This document shows, piece by piece, positions 10,079-18,420 of a DNA stretch of 64,000 bases (position 1 is its first letter; the number at the start of each line of letters is the position of its first letter). The translations under genes were made by a program, and so were the position numbers. Below the pieces are notes generated by a model that worked only from the letters and a program-made list of their open reading frames with translations, was not told where the DNA came from and searched no databases. The stretch comes from SZAS-103 sp036496805 (GTDB lineage: Bacteria > Pseudomonadota > Gammaproteobacteria > Xanthomonadales > Xanthomonadaceae): assembly GCA_036496805.1 (NCBI GenBank), contig DASXKN010000009.1, positions 186,001-250,000 of the forward strand, written 5' to 3'.

Positions 10079-10324
10079 GGTGACCCTGTTCGCGGATTGC
10101 GGCGATCGAAGCGCCGAAATCCGGCTGGGGCGTCGGAGAAAAGCCGACGCCCGGCGGGTCTTCAGGAACAGGGGGGATCCTTCGTAACCGCGTGCCGGGC
10201 GTCGGGCAGTTGTGGCGCGTGCCGCGCCTTGTCACTCACGTCGCAATGCGACGTTCCATGTCAGTTTCGCGCATCGTCCTCTTCGCCTCCCCGCCGTGCA
10301 AGCGCGACCGGGCCATCGTGGCCA
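10079..10324. other. Gene-free stretch with a second hairpin
   Basis: I find no credible coding gene here. GGGCGTCGG (10128-10136) and CCGACGCCC (10145-10153) form a perfect 9-bp stem with the A-rich loop AGAAAAAG. The sequence CAGGAACAGGG at 10164-10174 repeats the one in the loop of the small RNA candidate (10004-10014). Nothing else is recognised. Confidence 0.5.
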
Positions 10325-10729
10325 TTAATGTTGGAATCCGTGATGGGGCGCACGAATCGGGGCCGGGTGCGGATGCGGGCCCGGCGCGACCGGGCCATGA
10401 GAACCGGGCGGACCAGCGACCCAGGGATGGTGCCAGCCGTGATGGTGCCAGCCCCACCATGGCGGCGGCCCGAACCAGGGGCCGTAACCGAATCCCCAGG
10501 GCGAGAAACCGAAACCGAAGGACGCGTAGCCGCCGCCGTACCAGGGATCGTCGGCATACTCGATCCGCGGCTGGCCGTAGTAGTAGTCGCCGCGTCCGTC
10601 CTGGGGCGCCACGTAATAGCCGCCGGCGTAGGCGACCGCGTGGTCGCCGCCGCGGTCGCCCGGATCGGTGGTCGCGCAGCCGGCCAGCGCGAAAGCCAGC
10701 AAGCCGACAGCGACGCTGCGAAAGTTCAT
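10325..10729 (-). CDS. Gly/Tyr/Trp/His-rich lipoprotein, unknown function
   Basis: A 134-residue predicted lipoprotein. The start is the ATG at 10729, giving MNFRSVAVGLLAFALAGC, a signal sequence with a lipobox and the lipidated Cys at position 18. The mature part is low complexity: GYY/YYYG repeats, then many Trp, Phe, Gly and Pro, then a His/Pro-rich tail. The frame extends upstream, but that part lacks a signal. It stands alone downstream of pepN on the same strand. No catalytic motif is seen, so a surface or periplasmic structural role is possible. Confidence 0.7.
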   Translation of the reverse strand: MNFRSVAVGLLAFALAGCATTDPGDRGGDHAVAYAGGYYVAPQDGRGDYYYGQPRIEYADDPWYGGGYASFGFGFSPWGFGYGPWFGPPPWWGWHHHGWHHPWVAGPPGSHGPVAPGPHPHPAPIRAPHHGFQH

Positions 10730-10803
10730 GGAATGGCCCCTGTGACGAGCCGAGTCTTGGCCCGTCGCGGTGAATCCGTGCTTAATCCGGCCCGACCCGG
10801 CGG

Positions 10804-13431
10804 TCAATGCGCCGCGGCTTGCAGCAGCCGGTTCAACAGGTCGTTGGCATCACGCGAAGCGAGCCGGCCGCGCAAGGTTTCGAGGTGCCTCTGGGCGAGC
10901 GCGTCGCGGCCGCCGGACCAGCGCCGCCAGCTTTCGAAACCGGCGAGCAGGCGCGCGGCGACTTGCGGATTGATGCCGTCGAGCAGGGGCAATTGCTCGA
11001 TCAGCAATGCGTAACCGGCGCCGTCGGCGCGGTGGAACGCGGTCGGGTTCATCCGCGAGAAGCTGGCGAGGATCGCGCGCACGCGGTTGGGGTTGGTCGG
11101 CGTCCACCAGGGCGAATCGAGCAGGGCGCGCACGCGCTCGACCGCATCGGGGTGCGGACGCGTGCTCGCGACCGCGAGCCATTTGTCGGTGGACAGCGGA
11201 TCTTCGCGATGGCGTTCGGCGAATGCGTATTCGGCGCGTTCGGCTGCGGGAGCCGAAGCGTGGACGAGGCAGCGCAGCGCGCCGAGACGATCGGTCATGC
11301 GCGTGGCGGCGTCGAACTGCGCACCCGCGAGGCTGCCGCGCGGATCGATCTCGGTGAGCCACGCCAGGCAGGTGTTGCGCAGGCGTCGCGCGCCCATGGC
11401 AGCGCCATCGAGGCCGCGGGCCGCGAGCGGCGCGAGCGCCTCGTAGCGGCGGCGAAGGCGCGGCACGTGCGTCTGCGCGAGCTTGTGCAGGAGTGCCTTG
11501 CGTGCTTCGAGCAGGCCGTCGATGTCAATCCGCTGCTGGGCATCGGCGAGGGTGTCGAAATCGGGCAGGGCCATGCACTCGGCGACGAAGGCCGGGTCGG
11601 CGCCCGCTTCGTCGAGCAGTTCGCCGATCGCCGCCGACAGCGCGGTGATCGCCTCGGCCTGCGTTTCGAAGCGGCGCAGCAGCACGCCGGTTGCAAGCCG
11701 CTGCAGCATTTCCCAGCGGCCCAGGCCGTCGCGCTCGCTGCGGGCCAGGCGCGCCAGGTCGGCGGGCGCATAGTCGTAGTTCACCTTGACCGGCGCGCTC
11801 AGGCCCTGGTTGAACGACGGCAATGGGCGTGCGTCCAGCCCCTCGAACACGAGGGTGTGCGAAGGTGCGGTCAGTTCGATCAGGTCGTCGCGAACCTGCG
11901 CGTCACCGGTCGATGGCGCGGCGTGGATCGTGTCGCCGTCCGCGCCGTGCAGGGCGAATCGCAGCGGGAGGTGCAGCGGCGCCTCACGCGTGGCCTGCTC
12001 GTCGCTTTGGCGCTGGGCGATACGCAGGGTGTAGCGGCCATCCGCGAAATCGTCCTCGACGACGATCGAAGGCGTTCCTACCTGCGAGTACCAGCGCGCG
12101 AACTGTGACAGGTCGCGTCCGGAAGCGCTCTCGTGCGCGGCGATGAAATCCTCGATCGTCGCCGCGCGGCCGTCGTTGTCGGCGAAGTAGCGATCCATGC
12201 CGGCGCGGAACGTGGCCTCGCCGAGCAGGGTATGGAGCATGCGCACGATCTCGGCGCCTTTCTCGTATACGGTCAGCGTGTAGAAGTTGTTGATCTCGCG
12301 ATAGCGCACCGGCCGCACCGGGTGCGCAAGTGCACCGGCGTCCTCGGCGAACTGGCGCGAGCGCAGCAGGCGCACGTCCTCGATCCGCTTGACCTGGCGC
12401 GATTGCAGGTCGGAGACGAATTCCTGGTCGCGGAAGACGGTCAGGCCTTCCTTGAGCGCGAGCTGGAACCAGTCGCGCAGGGTCACGCGGTTGCCCGACC
12501 AGTTGTGGAAGTACTCGTGGCCGATCACCGACTCGATGCCCTGGTAGTCGGCGTCGGTCGCGGTCTGTTCGTCGGCGAGGATGTAGCGGGCGTTGAAGAT
12601 GTTCAGGCCCTTGTTTTCCATCGCGCCCATGGTGAAGTCCTGGGCGGCGACGACATTGAATACGGACAGGTCGTAGCAGCGGCCGAAGCGCGACTCGTCC
12701 CAGCGCAGCGCGCGCTCGACGGCATCGAGTGCGTAGCCGCAGCGGGCGACGTCGTGAGGCGCGGCCCACACCTGCAGCGCGACCCGGCGGCCGTCGGCGG
12801 CGACGATGTCCCTGCGCACGCAGTCGAGCCGGCCAGCGACGAGGGCGAACAGATAGCAAGGCGTCGGGTGCGGGTTCTCCCAGGTCGCCTCATGGCGGCC
12901 GCCGGCGAGATCGCCCCGCGCCACCGGGTTGCCGTTCGCCAGCAGCACCGGATGACGCGCCTTGTCGGCGCGCAGGGTGATGCGCCAGGTCGGCATGACG
13001 TCGGGGCGGTCGATGAACCAGGTGATGCGGCGGAAACCCTGCGCCTCGCATTGCGTCAGCAGCGATTCGCCGCTGCGGTACAGGCCTTCGAGGCGGGTGT
13101 TGCGCGCCGGATGGATGCGGCAGCGGGTCTCGAGCACGCAATCGCCGCTCAAGCCGGTGATGACGAGGTGCTGGCTGTCCAGCTTGTAGCGCGAGGCGTC
13201 GAGCGGCTCGCCGTCGAGCACGATTTCCAGCAGTTCGAGTTCCTGTCCGTCCAGCACCAGCGGCGTGCCGGCCTGCTCGGAATCGTTCGGCCGCAGTTGC
13301 AGTCGGGCGGATACTTCCGTGGACTCGGCGTCGAGCTCGAAGGCAAGCTCGGCGTGGACGATGCGCCAGGCCGGCGCACGGTAATCGGACAGCAGGGTTT
13401 CGGTCTGGCCCGAAGGCCCGGAATCTGTCAT
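10804..13431 (-). CDS. pepN: Aminopeptidase N
   Basis: An 875-residue M1 zinc metallopeptidase that removes N-terminal residues from peptides in the cytoplasm during protein turnover. The exopeptidase motif GAMEN is at residues 269-273. The zinc ligands are HEYFH at 305-309 with Glu 328 in LALKEGL, exactly as in the family. The length matches E. coli PepN (about 870). The ATG at 13431 (MTDSGPSGQTETLL) is preferred over one 15 bp earlier. It is divergent from the dehydratase gene, with 40 bp between the starts. Confidence 0.96.
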   Translation of the reverse strand: MTDSGPSGQTETLLSDYRAPAWRIVHAELAFELDAESTEVSARLQLRPNDSEQAGTPLVLDGQELELLEIVLDGEPLDASRYKLDSQHLVITGLSGDCVLETRCRIHPARNTRLEGLYRSGESLLTQCEAQGFRRITWFIDRPDVMPTWRITLRADKARHPVLLANGNPVARGDLAGGRHEATWENPHPTPCYLFALVAGRLDCVRRDIVAADGRRVALQVWAAPHDVARCGYALDAVERALRWDESRFGRCYDLSVFNVVAAQDFTMGAMENKGLNIFNARYILADEQTATDADYQGIESVIGHEYFHNWSGNRVTLRDWFQLALKEGLTVFRDQEFVSDLQSRQVKRIEDVRLLRSRQFAEDAGALAHPVRPVRYREINNFYTLTVYEKGAEIVRMLHTLLGEATFRAGMDRYFADNDGRAATIEDFIAAHESASGRDLSQFARWYSQVGTPSIVVEDDFADGRYTLRIAQRQSDEQATREAPLHLPLRFALHGADGDTIHAAPSTGDAQVRDDLIELTAPSHTLVFEGLDARPLPSFNQGLSAPVKVNYDYAPADLARLARSERDGLGRWEMLQRLATGVLLRRFETQAEAITALSAAIGELLDEAGADPAFVAECMALPDFDTLADAQQRIDIDGLLEARKALLHKLAQTHVPRLRRRYEALAPLAARGLDGAAMGARRLRNTCLAWLTEIDPRGSLAGAQFDAATRMTDRLGALRCLVHASAPAAERAEYAFAERHREDPLSTDKWLAVASTRPHPDAVERVRALLDSPWWTPTNPNRVRAILASFSRMNPTAFHRADGAGYALLIEQLPLLDGINPQVAARLLAGFESWRRWSGGRDALAQRHLETLRGRLASRDANDLLNRLLQAAAH

Positions 13432-13471
13432 CGAGGAAATCCGCACCGGGGATACGCCTCGTTACACTAAC

Positions 13472-14521
13472 ATGTCGTTCCTGAGCGCCATTTCGACGCC
13501 GGTCGCAAAAATGCTCCCTCCCCACGCCGCGATTCAGGATGCAGCCAGCGTCGCCCCCGCCGCGAGGCCGGATGTCGCGATGCATGACGTCCTCGACGCC
13601 GCCGCACGCATCGCGCCGCATGCGCAGGTCACGCCGTTGCTGCGCTCGTCCAGCCTCGATGAACTGGCGGCCTGCGAGCTGGTCTTCAAGTGCGAAAACT
13701 TCCAGCGCATCGGCGCGTTCAAGTTCCGCGGCGCCTGCAACGCGGTGTTCTCGCTGGCGGACGATGTCGCCGCGCGCGGCGTGGCCACGCACAGCTCGGG
13801 CAACCACGGTGCGGCACTGGCGCTGGCGGCCAGGCTGCGCGGGATTCCGGCGCATGTGGTGGTTCCCGCGAATGCCGCGCGGGTGAAGCGCGAAGCGATC
13901 GCGCGCCAAGGCGCCCGGATCGTGGATTGCGCGCCGACCATGGCCGCGCGCGATGCGGCGGTGGCCGAGGTGATCGCTGCGACGGGCGCGACCCTGGTGC
14001 ATCCTTTTGCCGATCCGCGGGTGATCGCCGGGCAGGGCACCGTCGCGCTCGAGCTGCTGCGGCAGTGCGATGCGCTCGACGTGCTGATCGCGCCGATCGG
14101 CGGCGGCGGCCTGCTGTCGGGCTGCGCGATCGCCACGCGCGCGCTGTCGCCCGCCACCGCACTGTGGGGCGCGGAGCCCGAAACCGCAGCCGATGCCCAC
14201 GATTCCCTGTGCGACGGCCGGCTGATCGACGACCGCGTCCCGCAGACGATCTGCGATGGCCTGCGCGGGCACCTCGCGCCGATCACCTTCGCCATCCTGC
14301 GCAGCCATCTCGACGGCATCGCGCTCGCGTCCGAAGGGGAGGTCGTCGCCGCGATGCGCCTGCTGTGGGAGCGGCTGAAGATTCTCGTCGAGCCTTCGTC
14401 GGCGGTGGCGCTGGCGGCGCTGCTGCGCGAACGCGGACGCTTCGCCGGCCGGCGCGTAGGCATCGTGCTCAGCGGCGGCAATGTCGATCTCGATGCCTTG
14501 CCCTGGACACGATCCGACTGA
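13472..14521 (+). CDS. PLP-dependent serine/threonine dehydratase-like enzyme
   Basis: A 349-residue fold-type II PLP enzyme. The Schiff-base lysine is in GAFKFRGA (Lys 84), the SSGNHG motif that binds substrate carboxylate is present, and the PLP phosphate loop GGGGLLSG lies near residue 210. These are shared by threonine dehydratase, serine racemase and threo-3-hydroxyaspartate dehydratase. There is no C-terminal ACT domain, so it is not a classic biosynthetic IlvA. It probably acts in serine or threonine catabolism or racemisation. The ATG at 13472 may be upstream of the true start, because residues 1-35 are poorly conserved in appearance. Confidence 0.85.
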   Translation: MSFLSAISTPVAKMLPPHAAIQDAASVAPAARPDVAMHDVLDAAARIAPHAQVTPLLRSSSLDELAACELVFKCENFQRIGAFKFRGACNAVFSLADDVAARGVATHSSGNHGAALALAARLRGIPAHVVVPANAARVKREAIARQGARIVDCAPTMAARDAAVAEVIAATGATLVHPFADPRVIAGQGTVALELLRQCDALDVLIAPIGGGGLLSGCAIATRALSPATALWGAEPETAADAHDSLCDGRLIDDRVPQTICDGLRGHLAPITFAILRSHLDGIALASEGEVVAAMRLLWERLKILVEPSSAVALAALLRERGRFAGRRVGIVLSGGNVDLDALPWTRSD

Positions 14522-14603
14522 ACCTGCCGCGACATGGCTTTCTGGCACACTGGATGCGCGGCCAAGCGCCCCTGCCACGCTCAAGCGCACGAGGATCCCG
14601 TCG

Positions 14604-15119
14604 ATGAACGCCAACACGCCCGTGGACGAGAAGGAAATCTGGAGCGGAACGCCTTCGCAACTGCGCCACCTCGGCCTCTATGCGCTGTGCGCACTGGCGG
14701 CGCTGATCCTGTTCGCCGCCGCGGTGAAGCTGCGCGCGAGCATGCCGGCATGGATTCCATTGCTGCTGGTCCTCGTGCCCGTCTTCGTCGCCGGCAAGCG
14801 CTACCTGCAGACCGCCTGCGAGCGCATCACCCTCACCGACCAGCGCCTGATCCTGCGTCGCGGCGTGTTCAGCCGCACCACCGACTATGTCGAGCTGTAT
14901 CGCGTCAAGGATTCCAATTTCACCCAGCCGTTCGTCGAGCGCCTGGTCGGCCTCGGCACGATCCGCTTGCGCACGACCCAGGACAGCGCACCGAGCGTCG
15001 AACTGTCGGGCATGACCGCGCCCGAGCAGTTGTGGAACCAGATCCGCGGCCTCGTGGAAGCACGCCGCGATGCGAAGGGCGTGCGCGAGGTCGACATGAA
15101 TACCGAGGCGGGCGGCTGA
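14604..15119 (+). CDS. PH-domain (bPH2-like) membrane protein
   Basis: A 171-residue protein with two adjacent hydrophobic segments (about residues 27-45 and 50-66) followed by a bacterial PH-like domain. The run RLILRRGVFSRTTDYVELYRVKD is typical of bPH2 (YdbT-like) proteins: a beta-strand-rich domain on the cytoplasmic face. The ATG at 14604 is chosen because residues before it do not resemble the family. It is convergent with bioC across 137 bp. The role of such proteins is poorly known; a membrane stress or assembly function is likely. Confidence 0.75.
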   Translation: MNANTPVDEKEIWSGTPSQLRHLGLYALCALAALILFAAAVKLRASMPAWIPLLLVLVPVFVAGKRYLQTACERITLTDQRLILRRGVFSRTTDYVELYRVKDSNFTQPFVERLVGLGTIRLRTTQDSAPSVELSGMTAPEQLWNQIRGLVEARRDAKGVREVDMNTEAGG

Positions 15120-15256
15120 AGCCGGAGTGTTCAGCGCTGACGCGCGAAGCAGGCCAGGCCAGGAACAGGAGCAAAGCGATCCGCGCGTCAGGGCGAAACG
15201 CTTCGCTTCACCGCCGCATGCAACGCGAAGTGCGTAAAGGCGAGTAAGAGAGACGC
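15120..15256. other. Convergent intergenic region with long inverted repeat
   Basis: The 10-bp arms CTGACGCGCG (15137-15146) and CGCGCGTCAG (15182-15191) are perfectly complementary with a 35-nt loop containing CAGGAACAGG. A second short hairpin GCGAA/TTCGC follows. It lies between the ends of the PH-domain gene and bioC and may act as a transcript end for both. Confidence 0.5.
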
Positions 15257-16168
15257 TCAACCGTTCCGGCGGCGGATCGGAATCGAAGCAACCGGCACGC
15301 GCGCGATCTCGCCCGCATTGCCGCGCAGCGGCTGTCCCGGCGGCGGGGCGAAGGCCTGGGCGTAGACGACGTCCCAGGTGCTCGGCAACGCGCCGTCGCG
15401 GCGGAGCGATTCGTAGGCGTCGAACACGCGCTGCATGCGCGCCTTGCCCATCAGGCTGCGACGACGGTCGGCGCGCGCGTTGTGGGCGCCGAGCGCGCGC
15501 AGCTCGCGCATCAGGGTGCGCACGTCGGGATAGGTCAGGGTGAAGCGATCGCGGTGCAGGACCGGGTCGCGGAAACCGGCGGACTGCAAGGCATCGCCGA
15601 TTTGCTGGATGTGCGCGAAGGGCGTCACCGGATCGCCGGCGCCGGCTTGCGCGAAAGCCTCGCGCAGCTCGCGCAGCGTGTCCGGGCCGAAGGTGGAGAA
15701 CAGCAGCAGGCCGCCCGGTCGCAGCACGCGGCGGAAGCCGGCGAGCGCCGACGGCAAGTCGGCGACCCATTGCAGGCAGAGGCTGGAAAACACCAGGTCG
15801 GCTGACTCGTCGACGAAAGGCAGCGCGGCAGCATCGCCGCAGATCGCGTGCAGGCGTTGCGGACCCGGTTTCCACCACGGCTTGCGTGCAGCGGTCCGGC
15901 GCAGCATCGGCAGGGCGAAGTCGAGCGCCACTATCTGCGCCTTCGGCCAGCGCTCGTGCATCGCCTGCGCCGCGCGACCGGGGCCGGAGCCGAGGTCGAG
16001 GACGCGTTCGGGCTTGCGCTCGGCGAAGGCATCGAGCTGTTCGAGCAGGCGCGATTCGACCTCACGTTGCAGGGTGGCGACGGCTTCGTAGCTGTCTGCG
16101 GCGCGCGCGAAGGCGCGCCGCAGACGCGGGGCATCGATCGATGCGCGGGGATCATGCGGGCCGTTCAT
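15257..16168 (-). CDS. bioC: Malonyl-ACP O-methyltransferase BioC
   Basis: A 303-residue SAM methyltransferase that methylates malonyl-ACP so that it can be elongated by the fatty acid enzymes to pimeloyl-ACP methyl ester. Motif I is LDLGSGPG at residues 57-64. The segment SSLCLQWVADLPSAL and the later FSTFGPDTLRELREAF are characteristic of BioC. It is about 50 residues longer than the E. coli protein, mostly as an Arg/Pro-rich C-terminal tail. The ATG overlaps the bioH stop codon (ATGA), so the two are translationally coupled. It is the last gene of bioB-bioF-bioH-bioC. Confidence 0.94.
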   Translation of the reverse strand: MNGPHDPRASIDAPRLRRAFARAADSYEAVATLQREVESRLLEQLDAFAERKPERVLDLGSGPGRAAQAMHERWPKAQIVALDFALPMLRRTAARKPWWKPGPQRLHAICGDAAALPFVDESADLVFSSLCLQWVADLPSALAGFRRVLRPGGLLLFSTFGPDTLRELREAFAQAGAGDPVTPFAHIQQIGDALQSAGFRDPVLHRDRFTLTYPDVRTLMRELRALGAHNARADRRRSLMGKARMQRVFDAYESLRRDGALPSTWDVVYAQAFAPPPGQPLRGNAGEIARVPVASIPIRRRNG

Positions 16169-17016
16169 GGTTCGACAGGCTCACCACGAACGGGACCTTC
16201 GACAGGCTCACCACGAACGGAATCCTGGACGGGTTCACCACGATCGACGTTGCCGACCTCGGTGTCCGCCAGGAAGGCGAACACGGCGTCGGCGAGCGCG
16301 TCGGCGTGGGTGAGGAAGGGCGCATGACCGGAGTCGAATTGCAGGGCGCGCGCGTTCGGCGCGAGTGCGGCCGCCGCTGTCACTGCGCGAGGATCGACCA
16401 GGCGGTCGCGGCGTGCGCCGATCCACAGGCTGGGAACGCGCAGGGTCGGCAGCATCGGGCGCAGGTCGCAGGTTTCGAGCAGGCGCAGTCCGTCGGCGAG
16501 CGCGATGGGCGCGGGATCGCCGTGGGCGAAGGCTTCGGCGCGAAGCGTACGCAGGTTCGCCTTCGCCTGTTCGCAGCCGAGCGTTTCCAGCGCGAGGAAA
16601 CGTTCGACGGTTGCGCGGACGTCTTCCTGCAGGTCGGCCTCGAATCGCCGGAATACCTCGATGTCCATCCCCCTCGGCCAATCGACGCTGCGCACGAAGC
16701 ACGGCGTCGAGCACAGCATCACCAGCGCATCGATGGATCCGCGCCGCGTCGCCGCCGCATGCAGGGCGAACAGGCCGCCGAGCGACCAGCCGAGCCAGGG
16801 CGCCGCAGGCGTCTGCGCGGCGATCGCGGCGACGACCGATTCGAGATCGAGCCTCGCCTCGTCATCGCGGCTGCGACCGTGGCCGGGCAGATCGACCAGG
16901 TGCAGCGTGCGCCGTCCAGACAGGCGATCGAGCAACGCGCCGAACAGGCCGGCGTGCATTGCCCAGCCATGGATCATCACCAGCGGCGGACCTTCGCCGC
17001 GAACCGTGATCCGCAT
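16165..17016 (-). CDS. bioH: Pimeloyl-ACP methyl ester carboxylesterase BioH
   Basis: A 283-residue alpha/beta hydrolase that cleaves the methyl ester and ends pimelate synthesis. The nucleophile elbow GWSLGG contains Ser 78, and the acid and base are Asp 204 (GARRDRLVDP) and His 231 (DSGHAPF). E. coli BioH has 256 residues; the extra 25 or so come from three 9-residue repeats of the form VRGEPV, encoded by a 27-bp DNA repeat. The tail follows the end of the normal fold, so activity is probably intact. The start ATG overlaps the bioF stop (ATGA). Confidence 0.94.
   Translation of the reverse strand: MRITVRGEGPPLVMIHGWAMHAGLFGALLDRLSGRRTLHLVDLPGHGRSRDDEARLDLESVVAAIAAQTPAAPWLGWSLGGLFALHAAATRRGSIDALVMLCSTPCFVRSVDWPRGMDIEVFRRFEADLQEDVRATVERFLALETLGCEQAKANLRTLRAEAFAHGDPAPIALADGLRLLETCDLRPMLPTLRVPSLWIGARRDRLVDPRAVTAAAALAPNARALQFDSGHAPFLTHADALADAVFAFLADTEVGNVDRGEPVQDSVRGEPVEGPVRGEPVEP
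16171..16248. repeat. Three 27-bp tandem repeats in the bioH 3' end
   Basis: Copies begin near 16171, 16198 and 16225. The first two share the 23-mer whose core is TTCGACAGGCTCACCACGAA, and the third is diverged. The sequence resembles a dispersed repeat commonly seen in gammaproteobacterial genomes. It is read in frame as the C-terminal tail of BioH and ends 2 bp from the bioC start codon. Confidence 0.85.
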
Positions 17017-18260
17017 CAGCAGGCCACGCCGTCGGGTTCGGCCACGCCGTCGCCGTTGTTCGTGCGTTGCGCCAGTTGCTCGGCCAGCGGTTCGAGCGCG
17101 TCGAGCAGGGCGTCGATGTCGCGATCCTCGTGCAGCGCGCTCAGGGTGATGCGCAGGCGCGCGCCACCCGGTGGCACGCTGGGTGGGCGGATGGCGCCGA
17201 CGAGGAAGCCGCGCGCCTGCAAATCGTGTGCTGCCTTCACCGCCAGCGCGTTGTCGCCGAGCGGCAACGGCTGGATGGGCGTGTGCGAGTCGAGCAGGCA
17301 CAGGCCACGTTCGCGCGCGCCCTGGCGGAATCGTTCGATCAGGCCGGCGAGCTTCACCCGCCGCCATTCCTCCCCGCGTGCCAGCTTGACTGCCGCCAGC
17401 GCGGCGACCGCGACCGCCGGCGGCATCGCCGTGGTGTAGATATAGGGACGCGCGGTCTGCATGACGTGTTCGATCGCCCAATCCTCCCCGACGACGACGG
17501 CGCCATAGCTCCCCAGCGCCTTGCCGAGCGTGACCAGGACGAGTGGAACCTGGCGGGCATCGAGTCCCGCCGCGGCGACGCTGCCGCGGCCTTCCGGGCC
17601 GACCACGCCGACCGCATGCGCCTCGTCCACGTAAAGCAGTCCCTGGTGCGCGTGCGCCACCTCGGCGAGCTCGCGCAGCGGTGCGATGTCGCCATCCATG
17701 CTGAACACGCCATCGGTGGCGAGCATCAGCGCACCGTCGGGATGCAGGTCCGCTTGCCGGCGCGCTGCCTGCGCATCGGCGTGCGGGTAACGCACCAGCC
17801 GCGACTGCGACAGTCGCGCGCCGTCGATCAGGCTGGCGTGGTTGAACTTGTCCTGCAGGCAGACGTCGCCCGGCTGCATCAGCGCCTGCACGACCGCGAG
17901 ATTGGCGAGGTAGCCGGAGCCGAACAGCAGCGCGCGCGGATAGCCGAGCCAGTCGGCGATCGCGCGTTCGAGCAGGCTGTGTTCGGTGTGGTGGCCGCAG
18001 ACCATGTGCGAGGCGCCGGCGCCGACGCCGCAGTTCTGCGCCGCGACCTGCATCGCGCTGACGATCGCCGGATGGTGCGCGAGGCCGAGGTAGTCGTTGC
18101 CGCCGAAGTTGATCAGGCGCTGGCCGTCCGACAGCACCCGCGCATCCTTGCACTGGCTGATCTCGCGACGGCGGCGCACGAGGTCGGATTCGACGCGCTG
18201 CTCGACGGCTTCCTGCAGGCGCTGACGGAGGTTGATCCTTGGATGGCCCGCCGTGTTCAT
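17016..18260 (-). CDS. bioF: 8-amino-7-oxononanoate synthase BioF
   Basis: A 414-residue PLP-dependent enzyme that condenses pimeloyl-ACP with alanine to give 8-amino-7-oxononanoate. The active-site lysine is Lys 247 in VTLGKALGSYGA. The segments NFGGNDYLGLAHHP, GVGAGASHMVCGHHTEHSLLE and VDEAHAVGVVGPEGRG are family signatures. It is about 30 residues longer than E. coli BioF at both ends together. The ATG at 18260 (MNTAGHPRINL) is chosen over a start 159 bp upstream that would add an Arg-rich stretch. It is second in the operon, after bioB. Confidence 0.95.
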   Translation of the reverse strand: MNTAGHPRINLRQRLQEAVEQRVESDLVRRRREISQCKDARVLSDGQRLINFGGNDYLGLAHHPAIVSAMQVAAQNCGVGAGASHMVCGHHTEHSLLERAIADWLGYPRALLFGSGYLANLAVVQALMQPGDVCLQDKFNHASLIDGARLSQSRLVRYPHADAQAARRQADLHPDGALMLATDGVFSMDGDIAPLRELAEVAHAHQGLLYVDEAHAVGVVGPEGRGSVAAAGLDARQVPLVLVTLGKALGSYGAVVVGEDWAIEHVMQTARPYIYTTAMPPAVAVAALAAVKLARGEEWRRVKLAGLIERFRQGARERGLCLLDSHTPIQPLPLGDNALAVKAAHDLQARGFLVGAIRPPSVPPGGARLRITLSALHEDRDIDALLDALEPLAEQLAQRTNNGDGVAEPDGVAC

Positions 18261-18420
18261 GACACGTCCGGAACGTTTCCCCTGGGGCGGATTGCCCTGG
18301 TCCGATGATTGCGCCGGCGTTCCCCGCGAAAGTGCGACGCGCTGTGCGGTTCGCGATGGCTCGTCGGCCATCGGCAACCGCTCGTCCGATCGGACCTTCG
18401 CGGATCGGCTCGCGTTCACG

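Noticed and set aside
9870..10235. Minus-strand frame of 121 codons across the small RNA region
   Set aside because: It is Arg/Pro-rich without a ribosome-binding site and runs through the terminator hairpin.
13534..14565. Minus-strand frame opposite the PLP-dependent dehydratase
   Set aside because: The plus-strand gene has the full PLP-binding motifs; the antisense frame has none.
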